A DNA stretch of 64,000 nucleotides from Hymenobacter caeli (GCF_013294115.1 NZ_JABSNP010000010.1:124001-188000); one strand, 5' to 3'. Counted from the first letter of the stretch, positions 7,424 to 15,483 are shown. The notes: generated by a model not told the origin, from the letters alone. Made by a program: numbers and translations.

Positions 7424-8935
7424 TCACCGCACGCCCAGCCGGTTCCGCCGCCACCCCGAGGCGGCCGGGGCCCCCGCGGCATCGGCGGCGGCCGGGGTTT
7501 GGGGCTGCTTGGTTTCCATCAGCATGGCCACCAGGGCGGCCGCTACCTGGGCGGTGGCCTCGTCGGGGGCGGGCGGGGCGAGGGCCCCGGGGGGAAAATG
7601 GTCGCGGATGAAGTTGGTGTCGAACTGCCCGCTCACGAAGGCGGGGTGGCGCAGCACGTAGGCCCCGAAGGCCAGCGTGGTTTCGATGCCCGTAATCTGG
7701 TACTCTTCGATGGCCCGCAGCATGCGGGCGATGGCCTCGGCGCGGTCGGCCCCGAAGGTCACCAGCTTGGCAATCATCGGGTCGTAGTAAATCGGGATGT
7801 CCATGCCCTGCTCGAAGCCGTCGTCCACGCGCACGCCGGGGCCCTGGGGGCGCACGTAGGTGGTGAGGGTGCCGATGTCGGGCAGGAAGTTGTTCTGCGG
7901 GTCTTCGGCGTACACGCGCAGCTCCAGGGCGTGGCCCTGGATGGTCAAATCTTCCTGGCGGAAGGGCAGGGGCTGGCCCTCGGCGATGCGGATTTGCTCC
8001 TTCACCAGGTCGAGGCCCGTGATTTGCTCCGTCACGGGGTGCTCCACCTGCAGGCGCGTGTTCATCTCCAGGAAGTAAAACTTGTGGTTTTCGTCGAGCA
8101 GAAACTCCACCGTGCCGGCCCCGGTGTAGTTACAGGCGCGGGCCACGTCCACGGCCGCGCGGCCCATTTCGGCGCGCAGCGCGGGTGTGAGCACCGACGA
8201 CGGCGCCTCCTCAATCACCTTCTGGTGGCGGCGCTGGATGCTGCACTCGCGCTCGAACAGGTGCACGATGTGGCCGTGCTCGTCGCCGAGCACCTGGATT
8301 TCGATGTGGCGCGGCGAGCCGATGTACTTCTCAATGAACACCGACCCGTCGCCGAACGCCGACGTGGCTTCCGACACGGCCAGCTGCATCTGCTCCACGA
8401 ATTCGTCGGCGCTGTTCACGATGCGCATGCCCTTACCGCCGCCGCCGGCCGAGGCCTTGATCAGAATCGGGAAGCCCACCTGCGCGGCAATGGCCTGGGC
8501 GGCGGGCACGTCGGTGATGGCCTCCTCGGTGCCCGGCACCAGCGGAATATCGAAGTCGGCCACGGCGGCCTTGGCGGCCAGCTTGCTGCCCATCAGCTCC
8601 ATGGCCTCGGGCGAGGGCCCCACGAAGAGGAGGCCGGCGGCGCGCACGGCCCGGGCAAAGCCGGCGTTTTCCGAGAGGAAGCCATAGCCGGGGTGGATGG
8701 CGTCGACGCCTAAATCCTTACATATTTCAATGATTTTGTCGCCCCGCAGGTAGCTGTCTTTCGAGGGCGGGGGGCCCACGCACACGGCCTCGTCGGCGTA
8801 GCGCACGTGCAGGGCGTGGCGGTCGGCCTCGGAGTAGATGGCGACCGTCCGGAGGCCCATTTCCTTGGCCGAGCGCAGCACGCGCAGGGCAATTTCGCCC
8901 CGATTGGCGACGAGCAGCTTGGTGATTTTTTTCAT
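7424..8935 (-). CDS. accC: Biotin carboxylase subunit of an acyl-CoA carboxylase
   Basis: The 503-residue enzyme has the biotin carboxylase N-terminal domain (KKITKLLVANRGEIALRV), an ATP-grasp domain with the glycine loop KASAGGGGKGMR (about 162-173), EMNTRLQVEHPVTE, and the C-terminal domain. It carboxylates biotin on a carrier protein using ATP and bicarbonate. It is about 50 residues longer than E. coli AccC; the extension ends SGWRRNRLGVR, as in the longer Bacteroidota versions that may serve acetyl- or propionyl-CoA carboxylase. No biotin carrier or carboxyltransferase gene is adjacent. The ATG at 8935 fits the conserved start of the fold. Confidence 0.9.
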   Translation of the reverse strand: MKKITKLLVANRGEIALRVLRSAKEMGLRTVAIYSEADRHALHVRYADEAVCVGPPPSKDSYLRGDKIIEICKDLGVDAIHPGYGFLSENAGFARAVRAAGLLFVGPSPEAMELMGSKLAAKAAVADFDIPLVPGTEEAITDVPAAQAIAAQVGFPILIKASAGGGGKGMRIVNSADEFVEQMQLAVSEATSAFGDGSVFIEKYIGSPRHIEIQVLGDEHGHIVHLFERECSIQRRHQKVIEEAPSSVLTPALRAEMGRAAVDVARACNYTGAGTVEFLLDENHKFYFLEMNTRLQVEHPVTEQITGLDLVKEQIRIAEGQPLPFRQEDLTIQGHALELRVYAEDPQNNFLPDIGTLTTYVRPQGPGVRVDDGFEQGMDIPIYYDPMIAKLVTFGADRAEAIARMLRAIEEYQITGIETTLAFGAYVLRHPAFVSGQFDTNFIRDHFPPGALAPPAPDEATAQVAAALVAMLMETKQPQTPAAADAAGAPAASGWRRNRLGVR

Positions 8936-9056
8936 GCGGCGGGTGGGATGACGGGCAATGTGGCGCAAAGAAAGTTGGAAACCGCCCGGCCCCCGCAAAC
9001 CTCGCCGGGGTGGGCGGGTTATTACGCCCAAATTATGCACAACCGCGCCCCGGGGT

Positions 9057-9064
9057 TATCTTTG
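9057..9064 (+). promoter_or_regulatory. Bacteroidota -7 promoter box TATCTTTG
   Basis: TATCTTTG fits the TAnnTTTG consensus of Bacteroidota sigma-A promoters. It lies 89 bases upstream of the likely GTG start of the alpha-oxoamine synthase gene. A good -33 TTG is not evident. Confidence 0.5.
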
Positions 9065-9152
9065 TAATTGCCCTTTATTATGCAAGCCGCATTCTTTGCG
9101 CCCGCCCCGGGCTTTTCTTACGTTACCTCTCATTTCACCAGCCCGTTTTTCA

Positions 9153-10391
9153 GTGGATATTTTTGACCGCATCGCCGCCAACCGGGGCCCGCTGGGCTCG
9201 CACTCGCACTACGCCCACGGCTACTTCACGTTTCCCAAGCTGGAAGGCGAAATTCAGCCCCGGATGCAGTTTCGCGGCAAAGAAGTGCTCACCTGGAGCC
9301 TGAACAACTACCTCGGCCTGGCCAACCACCCCGAGGTGCGGCAGGCCGACATCGACGGGGCCACCGCCTACGGCATGGCCTACCCGATGGGGGCCCGCAT
9401 CATGAGCGGCAACTCCAACCGGCACGAGCAGCTCGAAAACGAGCTGGCCGACTTCGTGCAGAAGCCCGCCGCCCTGCTGCTCAACTTCGGCTACCAGGGC
9501 GTGGTGAGCATCATCGACGCGCTGGTGAGCCGCCACGACGCCATTGTCTACGACGCCGAGTCGCACGCCTGCATCATCGACGGCGTGCGCCTGCACCAGG
9601 GCAAGCGGTTCGTGTTCAACCACAACGACCTGGCCAGCCTCGAAAAGCAGCTCGAGCGCGCCAAGCGCCTGACCGACGAAACCGGCGGGGCCATCCTGGT
9701 CATTACCGAGGGCATGTTCGGCATGTCGGGCAACCTGGGCAAGCTGCCCGAAATCGTGGCCCTGAAGGCCAAATTTGACTTCCGCCTCTTCGTTGACGAC
9801 GCCCACGGCTTCGGCACGCTGGGGCCCACCGGGGCCGGCACGGCCGAGCATTTGGGCTGCGCCGAGGGCGTGGACCTAATTTTTTACACCTTCGCCAAGA
9901 GCATGGCCAGCATCGGCGCGTTCGTGGCGGGGCCCAAAACCGTTATTGAATATTTGCGATACAACATGCGCAGCCAGATTTTCGCCAAATCGCTGCCCAT
10001 GCCCCTCGTAATCGGGGCCCTGAAGCGTTTGGAGCTGATTCGGACCCACCCCGAGTACCGCGAAAAGCTCTGGACCATCGTGCGGGCCCTGCAAAGCGGT
10101 TTGCGCGAAAAAGGCTTCAACATCGGCACCACCCAGTCGCCGGTGACGCCGGTGTTCTTAAACGGCGAAATTCCCGACGCCACGGCCCTAACCTTCGATT
10201 TACGCGAGAATCACGGCATTTTCTGCTCCATCGTGGTGTACCCGGTGGTGCCCAAGGGCGTGATTATGCTGCGCCTCATCCCCACGGCCGTGCACTCGCT
10301 GGCCGACGTGGACGCGACCATCACGGCTTTCGAAACCGTGGCCGCCAAGCTCGACAAGGGCCTGTACAGCAAAAGCGCCCAACCGGCCTAA
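9153..10391 (+). CDS. Alpha-oxoamine synthase family; candidate cysteate (sulfonolipid) acyltransferase
   Basis: This PLP fold-type I enzyme has 412 residues from the GTG at 9153, which gives the family-like start MDIFDRIAANRGPLG. Landmarks are YPMGARIMSGNSNRHEQLE, the DDAHGFGTLGPTGAG segment that holds the PLP-ring Asp and His, and the Schiff-base lysine in YTFAKSMASIGAF. Related enzymes condense an amino acid with an acyl thioester (KBL, BioF, serine palmitoyltransferase). From memory, the closest Bacteroidota relatives are those implicated in condensing cysteate to make capnine for sulfonolipids. That assignment is inference; serine or glycine as substrate is possible. No better ATG exists between the promoter box and the conserved region. 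Confidence 0.8.
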   Translation: MDIFDRIAANRGPLGSHSHYAHGYFTFPKLEGEIQPRMQFRGKEVLTWSLNNYLGLANHPEVRQADIDGATAYGMAYPMGARIMSGNSNRHEQLENELADFVQKPAALLLNFGYQGVVSIIDALVSRHDAIVYDAESHACIIDGVRLHQGKRFVFNHNDLASLEKQLERAKRLTDETGGAILVITEGMFGMSGNLGKLPEIVALKAKFDFRLFVDDAHGFGTLGPTGAGTAEHLGCAEGVDLIFYTFAKSMASIGAFVAGPKTVIEYLRYNMRSQIFAKSLPMPLVIGALKRLELIRTHPEYREKLWTIVRALQSGLREKGFNIGTTQSPVTPVFLNGEIPDATALTFDLRENHGIFCSIVVYPVVPKGVIMLRLIPTAVHSLADVDATITAFETVAAKLDKGLYSKSAQPA

Positions 10392-10410
10392 ACGGCCCCT
10401 GCGGGGCGTT

Positions 10411-10451
10411 GCGCGCCGGCTGCCCCCAGGGCGGCCGGCGCGCTTTTTTTT
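10411..10451 (+). terminator. Rho-independent terminator
   Basis: A GC-rich stem GCGCGCCGGC/GCCGGCGCGC (10411-10420 with 10434-10443) is followed by eight T. It lies 20 bases beyond the stop of the alpha-oxoamine synthase gene. Confidence 0.88.
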
Positions 10452-10559
10452 GTACTATACCAAGGCAAGGGCCGTGGCGGGGCAGGGCGCAGGCAATGCT
10501 ATTTCACCCAAAAACTGCCTCTCCGTGCAATGCGGGGCGTTTAGAAAATTTCATAAAAG

Positions 10560-10589
10560 TTGCTTGCATTTGAAATCCCTGTATATTAG
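10560..10589 (+). promoter_or_regulatory. Promoter of the histone-like gene, TTG-N19-TATATTAG
   Basis: A TTG at 10560-10562 is followed after 19 bases by TATATTAG (10582-10589), one mismatch from TAnnTTTG. Spacing is right for a Bacteroidota promoter. Translation of the histone-like protein starts 56 bases downstream. Confidence 0.55.
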
Positions 10590-10645
10590 GGCCGGCTAAA
10601 CGCTTAAAACTGTTTCTTTTTCCCATCCAACCCCCCCAAACTTCC

Positions 10646-10960
10646 ATGAACAATTTTGCCAAACTGAAGGACCTGGTACTCTCGCTGGAAGGCGACTTCG
10701 ACAAGTTTTACGACAAGCACAACGCTGCCGCCGGCACCCGCGTCCGCAAGGGCATGCAGGAGCTGAAGACGATGGCCCAGACGTTCCGCACCGAAGTGCA
10801 GAACATGAAGAACACCGCCGACGCCCCGGCTCCCGCCAAGAAAGCTGCCCCGGCCGCCGCCAAGAAGGCTGCCCCGGCCGCCGCCAAGAAAGCCGCTCCG
10901 GCCGCCAAGAAAGCCGCCCCGGCCGCCGCCAAGAAGGCCGCCCCGGCCAAGAAAAAGTAA
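10646..10960 (+). CDS. Histone H1-like DNA-binding protein
   Basis: The 104-residue protein has two parts. Residues 1-56 form a helical domain (FAKLKDLVLSLEGDFDKFYDKH and MQELKTMAQTFRTEVQNMK). Residues 58-104 are repeats of AAPAAAKKA-type units ending in KKK. The layout matches chlamydial Hc1-like and Bacteroidota histone H1-like proteins that compact the nucleoid. It stands alone between two strong terminators with its own promoter, consistent with a highly expressed monocistronic gene. Confidence 0.88.
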   Translation: MNNFAKLKDLVLSLEGDFDKFYDKHNAAAGTRVRKGMQELKTMAQTFRTEVQNMKNTADAPAPAKKAAPAAAKKAAPAAAKKAAPAAKKAAPAAAKKAAPAKKK

Positions 10961-11005
10961 TCTGGGCCACGGGTTCGTGCGGCTTGCGCGAATTCTGTGC
11001 ACGTG

Positions 11006-11039
11006 AAAAGGGCCCCGCTGTTCAGCGGGGCCCTTTTTT
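11006..11039. terminator. Bidirectional terminator between histone-like gene and tyrS
   Basis: The stem GGGCCCCGCT/AGCGGGGCCC with loop GTTC is flanked by AAAA on the left and TTTTTT on the right. It can therefore stop the plus-strand histone-like gene and the convergent tyrS transcript. Confidence 0.88.
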
Positions 11040-11062
11040 GTGGCTGGTGTGAAACGGCCCGG

Positions 11063-12373
11063 CTAGACCAGCTCCACGAGGTAGTAGTTTTTCTTGCCGC
11101 GCTGCACCACCAGGTACCTGCCGTGCAGCAGCGGCAGGCCGGCCACGGGGGCATCGGGCGCGGTGGCCTTCTGGCCGTTCAGGGCCAGGCCGTTGGCCTG
11201 GATGAGCTTGCGCACTTCGCCGCGGGAAGGCAGGATTTGCTGGCCAGTGGCCTCGCTTAGCAGCACGGCCACGGTGAGGGCCCCGGCGTCGGCGCGGGGC
11301 ACGCGCAGGTGCGGCACCCCGGCAAACACGTCGAGCAGGGTGGCCTCGTCGAGGGCCCCGAGGTCGCCGCCGCCGAAGAGTACCTGCGACGCGGCCAGGG
11401 CGGCGTCGCAGGCGGCCGCCGAATGCACCCGGGTGGTCACGTCCCGGGCCAGGGCCTTTTGCAACGTCTTCAGGCCCGGGTTTTGGGCGTGGGCGGCTTC
11501 GAGGTCCTCAATTTCGGCTTGGCTGAGCAGCGTGAACACGCGAATGAGGCGGGGGGCGTCGGCGTCGTCGGCCCGCAGGAAAAACTGGTAGAACTGGTAG
11601 GGCGAGGTCAGGGCCGGGTCGAGCCACACGGTGCCGGTTTCCGACTTGCCGTACTTGGTGCCGTCGGCCTTGGTGATGAGCTGGCCCGTGAGGGCGTAGG
11701 CCTTGCCCTCGCCGCCGCCGAGGCGCCGAATCAGTTCGGTGCCGGTGGTGATGTTGCCCCACTGGTCGCTGGCCCCCATTTGCAGGGTGCAGCCCAGGGC
11801 GCGGTGCAGGTGCACGAAGTCGTAGCCCTGCAAAAGCTGGTAGCTGAACTCGGTGTAGCTGATGCCCTCGGAGCCCCCGCCGCCGGCCTCCTCGCCGCCG
11901 CCGATGCGGCGCTTCACCGAATCCTTGGCCATCATGTAGTTCACGGTGAGGTGCTTGCCCACTTCGCGCAGGAACTGCAAAAAGCCGAATTCCTTGAACC
12001 AGTCGTAGTTGTTGACCACCCGGGCCCCGGTGGGCGAGTCGTCGAACACCAGGAATTTTTCCAGCTGGGCCCGGATGCCGGCCTGGTTGGTGCGCAGCGT
12101 GGCTTCGTCGAGCAGGTTGCGCTCGGCGCTTTTGCCGCTGGGGTCGCCGATCATGCCGGTGGCCCCGCCCACCAGGGCCAGGGGGCGGTGGCCGGCGCGC
12201 TGCAGGTGCACCAGCAGCATGATGGTGGCCAGGTTGCCGATGTGCAGCGACGCGGCCGTGGGGTCGAAGCCGATGTAGCCCGTCACGGGCGCGTGCCGGG
12301 CCAGGTGCTCGGCGGTGCCGGGCATGGCGTCGTGAAACATGCCGCGCCAGGTCAGTTCGTCAATGAGGTCCAA
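11063..12373 (-). CDS. tyrS: Tyrosine--tRNA ligase
   Basis: This class I synthetase of 436 residues carries the HIGH-like SLHIGNL (44-47), [17 protein letters not shown], the tyrosine-site pattern [23 protein letters not shown], and KYGKS as the KMSKS loop. The C-terminal S4 domain reads [21 protein letters not shown]. It charges tRNA-Tyr. The start is a TTG at 12373, giving [11 protein letters not shown] as in homologues; no ATG is available before a conserved Met inside the fold. A Gly/Glu-rich insertion ([12 protein letters not shown]) precedes the tRNA/tyrosine-binding helix. The TTG abuts an 8-base-period array. Confidence 0.95.
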   Translation of the reverse strand: MDLIDELTWRGMFHDAMPGTAEHLARHAPVTGYIGFDPTAASLHIGNLATIMLLVHLQRAGHRPLALVGGATGMIGDPSGKSAERNLLDEATLRTNQAGIRAQLEKFLVFDDSPTGARVVNNYDWFKEFGFLQFLREVGKHLTVNYMMAKDSVKRRIGGGEEAGGGGSEGISYTEFSYQLLQGYDFVHLHRALGCTLQMGASDQWGNITTGTELIRRLGGGEGKAYALTGQLITKADGTKYGKSETGTVWLDPALTSPYQFYQFFLRADDADAPRLIRVFTLLSQAEIEDLEAAHAQNPGLKTLQKALARDVTTRVHSAAACDAALAASQVLFGGGDLGALDEATLLDVFAGVPHLRVPRADAGALTVAVLLSEATGQQILPSRGEVRKLIQANGLALNGQKATAPDAPVAGLPLLHGRYLVVQRGKKNYYLVELV

Positions 12374-12412
12374 TGGGTGAATGGGAGAATGAGTGAAGGA
12401 GTGAATGAGCCG
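12371..12412. repeat. 8-base-period array in the tyrS leader
   Basis: The plus strand reads AATGGGTG, AATGGGAG, AATGAGTG, AAGGAGTG, AATGAG: five degenerate 8-base units. On the minus strand they form the tyrS leader and end exactly at its TTG start. The inverted partner is the array at 12511-12546 in the holA leader. Confidence 0.8.
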
Positions 12413-12451
12413 GGGCCCCACTCGGAAAAATACGCGCTGGGAACGCCGCGC

Positions 12452-12459
12452 CAAAGGTA
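12452..12459 (-). promoter_or_regulatory. tyrS promoter -7 box TACCTTTG
   Basis: On the minus strand the bases read TACCTTTG, an exact TAnnTTTG match, about 78 bases before the tyrS start. It faces away from an identical box for holA at 12471-12478. Confidence 0.75.
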
Positions 12460-12470
12460 CTAGGCCGCTT

Positions 12471-12478
12471 TACCTTTG
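12471..12478 (+). promoter_or_regulatory. holA promoter -7 box TACCTTTG
   Basis: Exact TAnnTTTG match 65 bases before the holA start. Only 11 bases separate it from the opposing tyrS box, so the two promoters overlap and cannot easily be occupied at once. Confidence 0.75.
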
Positions 12479-12510
12479 CCTTGGAGTGGCAATAAATGTG
12501 GCCGGCGGCC

Positions 12511-12546
12511 ATTCACTCCTTCACCCATTCACTCCTTCACCCATTG
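12511..12546. repeat. 8-base-period array in the holA leader
   Basis: ATTCACTC and CTTCACCC alternate twice and are followed by ATTG, whose TTG is the likely holA start codon. The unit is effectively 16 bases repeated exactly. It is the inverted counterpart of the array at 12371-12412. Confidence 0.82.
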
Positions 12547-13605
12547 ACCACCGACGCCGACGCCCTTTTCAAGCAGCTGCGGCAGCGGCAGTTCCAGCCC
12601 GTGTACTTTTTGCAGGGCGAGGAGCCGTACTACATCGACGTGGTGGCCGATTTGATCGAGAAAATGGCCCTGCCCGAAGCCGACCGCAGCTTTAACCAGG
12701 CCGTGATTTACGGCAAGGACGTGGACGTGGCCGCCGTGCTGGGCCAGGCCAAGCGCTTCCCCATGATGGCCGAGCGCACGGTGGTCATCGTGAAAGAGGC
12801 CCAGACCATCGCCGACCTGGAGCAGGAGCGGAGCTGGCCGTTTTTGGAGGCTTACCTCAAAAACCCGCTGGCCAGTACCGTGCTGGTGCTCTGCTACAAG
12901 CACAAAACCCTCGACAGCCGCAAGAAGCTCGGCAAGCTGCTGGCCGGCAAAGACGCCCCGGGGACGGTGCTGATGACCAGCAAGAAGCTCTACGACAGCC
13001 AGGTGCCGGCCTGGCTCACGGCCCACGTGCGGGGCCTGGGCCAGCAGATTACCGGGCAGGCCACGGCGCTGCTGGCCGAGTACATCGGGGCCGACCTGAG
13101 CCGGCTGGCCAACGAAATCGACAAGCTGGTGCTCAACCTCCAGCCCGGCCAGGCCATCGACGAGGCGCTGGTGCAGCGGCTGGTGGGCATCAGCAAGGAG
13201 TACAACATCTTTGAGCTGCAAAAGGCCTTGGTGCAGCGCGACGTGCTGAAGGCCAACCGCATCCTGGGCTACTTCGCCGCCAACCCCAAAGCCAACCCGC
13301 TCATCCCGAACCTGACGCTGCTCTTCGGCTTTTTCAGCAAGCTGCTGGTGCTGCACCAGGCGGGCCCCCACCCAGCGGATGGCGTGTACAAAAGCCTGGG
13401 CATCCTAAACGGCTTCGCCCAAAAGGAGTACCAGCACGCCCTGAAGGCCTACCCCGCGGCGCGGGTCGTGGACCTCATCCACCTCATCCGCCGGGCCGAC
13501 GCCCAGAGCAAGGGCATCGAAAGCGGCAGCATGGACGAGGGCGAAATTCTGCGCGAGCTGGTCTGGCTGATTCTACATGCCGTGCCGGCCGGGGTGGTGG
13601 GGTAG
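12544..13605 (+). CDS. holA: DNA polymerase III subunit delta
   Basis: The 353-residue protein matches the delta clamp-loader subunit: PVYFLQGEEPYYID at the N-terminus, RFPMMAERTVVIVKEA, a central STVLVLCYKHKTLDSRKKLGK segment, LLAEYIGADLSRLANEIDKL, and the C-terminal collar helices. It opens the sliding clamp within the clamp loader. The start is taken as the TTG at 12544, which gives MTTDADALF; the upstream frame is encoded by repeat DNA. It has no ATG near the conserved start, the same situation as tyrS. Confidence 0.92.
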   Translation: MTTDADALFKQLRQRQFQPVYFLQGEEPYYIDVVADLIEKMALPEADRSFNQAVIYGKDVDVAAVLGQAKRFPMMAERTVVIVKEAQTIADLEQERSWPFLEAYLKNPLASTVLVLCYKHKTLDSRKKLGKLLAGKDAPGTVLMTSKKLYDSQVPAWLTAHVRGLGQQITGQATALLAEYIGADLSRLANEIDKLVLNLQPGQAIDEALVQRLVGISKEYNIFELQKALVQRDVLKANRILGYFAANPKANPLIPNLTLLFGFFSKLLVLHQAGPHPADGVYKSLGILNGFAQKEYQHALKAYPAARVVDLIHLIRRADAQSKGIESGSMDEGEILRELVWLILHAVPAGVVG

Positions 13606-13609
13606 GGTT

Positions 13610-14044
13610 TTAGCTATGGGAGGTTTGGATATAAACCGTTCCTCTGGCCCAATCAATCCATACGGTGCCGTAAAGCTGTGCCGCGTCTGGTGCGATTAAA
13701 AAAACATCCTCTTTGCCCGCCGTGACTGTAGCAAACCAGGCCGGTGCATCCGCGGCAGGTGCGGCTGGTGAAACGTGGGCGGTCTGCTTTTTAGCCAACG
13801 AAGGAGAGCGCCTAACCCAGGCGTAAATAGCAGTATCGGACGCCGTGAATGTTAACCAGAAAGTTCTGGAAAAAAGACTTCCAGCGGTATTGATGTGGAT
13901 GTTTTGCGCCCCTGCCGGAAGTTGGGCCAGCCGTCCATAAGCCAGGGCAGCTTCAACTTTATTCTGTTTTGAACGGCCGAATAGGAACGAGAAAACCGCA
14001 ATGAGCGCAGCACCTAAAGCGACGAGTAACGTACATTTTCTCAT
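13610..14044 (-). CDS. Membrane-anchored hypothetical protein
   Basis: This 144-residue protein has an N-terminal hydrophobic helix (about 5-24), a short basic-polar stretch and a periplasmic or extracytoplasmic domain of about 110 residues. I recognise no family. The DNA is visibly more AT-rich than that of holA on one side and the exosortase genes on the other, suggesting separate acquisition. Its stop lies 4 bases from the convergent holA stop. Its ATG at 14044 lies 18 bases from the stop of the XrtX-associated gene on the same strand, so it may be the distal gene of that operon. Confidence 0.65.
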   Translation of the reverse strand: MRKCTLLVALGAALIAVFSFLFGRSKQNKVEAALAYGRLAQLPAGAQNIHINTAGSLFSRTFWLTFTASDTAIYAWVRRSPSLAKKQTAHVSPAAPAADAPAWFATVTAGKEDVFLIAPDAAQLYGTVWIDWARGTVYIQTSHS

Positions 14045-14062
14045 TAGCCATGTTTATTGGAA

Positions 14063-14542
14063 TCAGGATTTTTCGGTCCCTGGTGGCGCTGCCCGGGGCC
14101 CTGCCAGCAGCGCCAGCGGGTAGGCAAACATGACCGGCAGGGGCGACGATAATACATCGAGCACCCGGTGGCCGGTGAGGGCGGCCACCGGCAGGCCCGC
14201 CCGCTGCCCCAGCCACAGCAGGCCCGCGCCGGCCGCGTAGCCGCCAGCGAAGCCCAGGGCCGCGGCTTTGGTGTAGCGGCCGCCCAGCAGCAGGTGCAGC
14301 AGGGCCACGTTCAGCCCCGCGTAGAGCAGGCGGTAGCTGATGGCCACGGGCCAGCCGTGGGTGGTGAGGCCGGGCACGGCCGCCGCGGCCCCGCCGCCGG
14401 GGTGCCACAGGCGGCCCAGCGCGGCAAACACCGCTTCGTCGAACAAGCCCAGGCCCAGGAGCAGGGCGATGAGCCCGGCCACCAGCAGGCGGCGGCCCCC
14501 GGCCGGGCCCGGGCCCGGGCCCGGCGGGCTAGCCGGGGCCAT
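14063..14542 (-). CDS. XrtX-associated membrane protein
   Basis: The 159-residue protein is almost entirely hydrophobic, with about four membrane helices including LLVAGLIALLLGLGLFDEAVFAALG, AISYRLLYAGLNVALLHLLL and a C-terminal VMFAYPLALLAG. Its ATG overlaps the end of the exosortase gene by 14 bases, in a different frame, so translation is probably coupled. The size, topology and position match the small membrane protein that accompanies exosortase X in Hymenobacter-type genomes. Its function is not known; a partner in cleavage or transfer of the sorted protein is an inference. Confidence 0.75.
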   Translation of the reverse strand: MAPASPPGPGPGPAGGRRLLVAGLIALLLGLGLFDEAVFAALGRLWHPGGGAAAAVPGLTTHGWPVAISYRLLYAGLNVALLHLLLGGRYTKAAALGFAGGYAAGAGLLWLGQRAGLPVAALTGHRVLDVLSSPLPVMFAYPLALLAGPRAAPPGTEKS

Positions 14543-15098
14543 GCAGGGGCAGGGCCGCCAGCATCGCCGGGGCGGCGGTGCTGCGCCGGGCCCACAGCGC
14601 CCAGAGGCCCCCGATGGCCCCGTACACGACGAAGGTGAAGGTGTAGTGGTGGTTGAAATCGACGGTGTGGTACCAGTAGGCGTGGTTGAGGGCCAGCAGG
14701 GCCACGCGGGCCACGTTGAGGGCGTAAATGGCGAAAATGCCCAGCGGCACGAACCACAGCTTCTGCCGCCCGCGCCCCGGAAACGCCACCACGAACCCGG
14801 CAAACAGCGCGTACATCAGCAGGCCGTTGCACGGGTCGCCCACGGACACCACCGGCTGGCCGTTGAGCAGCACCAGCGTGGGCACCGACGCCCCGGTGCC
14901 CGCCGCGAAGCCGGCCAGCCGCAGCACGGTGCCCGCCGCCGCCGCCAGGTTCACCGACAGGGCGTGGTCGAGGCGGCCGTTGGGGCCCACCAGGTCGTCG
15001 TAGCCCAGCACCCACGCCGCGTACAGGGCGGCAAATACCAACAGAAAGCGCCAAGCGGGCCGCATCGGCCGCGCGCGGGAGGGTAGCGAAAGCATCAT
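14529..15098 (-). CDS. xrtX: Exosortase family protein, XrtX type
   Basis: This 189-residue membrane protein has the exosortase/archaeosortase catalytic residues: Cys90 in VSVGDPCNGLLMY, Arg131 in YALNVARVALLAL and His in VDFNHHYTFTF (150/151). About six membrane segments surround them. Exosortases are transpeptidase-like enzymes thought to recognise C-terminal tripartite signals. The neighbouring small gene encodes such a signal of the PID-CTERM class. ATG codons at 15098, 15095 and 15065 are all possible starts. Confidence 0.88.
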   Translation of the reverse strand: MMLSLPSRARPMRPAWRFLLVFAALYAAWVLGYDDLVGPNGRLDHALSVNLAAAAGTVLRLAGFAAGTGASVPTLVLLNGQPVVSVGDPCNGLLMYALFAGFVVAFPGRGRQKLWFVPLGIFAIYALNVARVALLALNHAYWYHTVDFNHHYTFTFVVYGAIGGLWALWARRSTAAPAMLAALPLHGPG

Positions 15099-15192
15099 AC
15101 CAGCAAGGAAAAAAGGTGGAAAAACGAAGGCCCGGCGGCCGCTTCGCCCCGCGGGGTGCAGCGCCCGCCGGGCCCGTAGCAAAGCACTGCGC

Positions 15193-15420
15193 CTACTTGC
15201 GGCGGCGGCGCAGCACGCGCACCCCGTAGGCCACGCCCCCGGCCAGCAGCAGCGACGCGCCCCCGTCGAGCGGCACGGCCGTGGGCGGCGTAGTGGGCGG
15301 CGTAGTGGGCGTGGGGCCCCCCGAATCCTGGGCACGGGCCTGGGTGGCGGCCCCGGCCAGCAGGGCCAGGCCCGCGCCGAACACCACGGCGCGGCGCGTA
15401 GAAGCAAATATATTTTTCAT
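15193..15420 (-). CDS. PID-CTERM sorting-domain protein
   Basis: The 75-residue preprotein has a signal peptide (VVFGAGLALLAGAATQARAQ), a short Thr/Pro linker with repeated TPPT, then a tripartite C-terminus: the motif VPLDGG, a hydrophobic helix ASLLLAGGVAYGV and a basic RRRRK tail. This is the PID-CTERM layout, a Bacteroidota analogue of PEP-CTERM. After processing almost nothing but a Thr/Pro linker remains, so it may be a minimal substrate or a signal-like protein. It lies directly upstream of xrtX on the same strand. Confidence 0.85.
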   Translation of the reverse strand: MKNIFASTRRAVVFGAGLALLAGAATQARAQDSGGPTPTTPPTTPPTAVPLDGGASLLLAGGVAYGVRVLRRRRK

Positions 15421-15441
15421 GGCGGAGAAGCAATAGGTGGG

Positions 15442-15483
15442 AAAAAGCCGGCCGGAGCCCCGGGCCGCCGTGGCCCGGGGCTC
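15442..15483 (-). terminator. Terminator after the large T9SS cargo gene
   Basis: A perfect 12-bp stem GAGCCCCGGGCC/GGCCCGGGGCTC (15455-15466 with 15472-15483) lies 15 bases beyond the stop. On the minus strand a GGC and five T follow. Confidence 0.7.

Noticed and set aside
10820..10960. Short tandem repeats in DNA resembling a minisatellite
   Set aside because: They are the codons of the AAPAAAKK repeats in the histone-like protein and need no separate explanation.
14543..14803. N-terminal extension of the XrtX-associated protein
   Set aside because: This part overlaps the exosortase gene in another frame and is Pro/Ser/Thr-rich; the conserved membrane protein begins at the ATG overlapping the exosortase stop.
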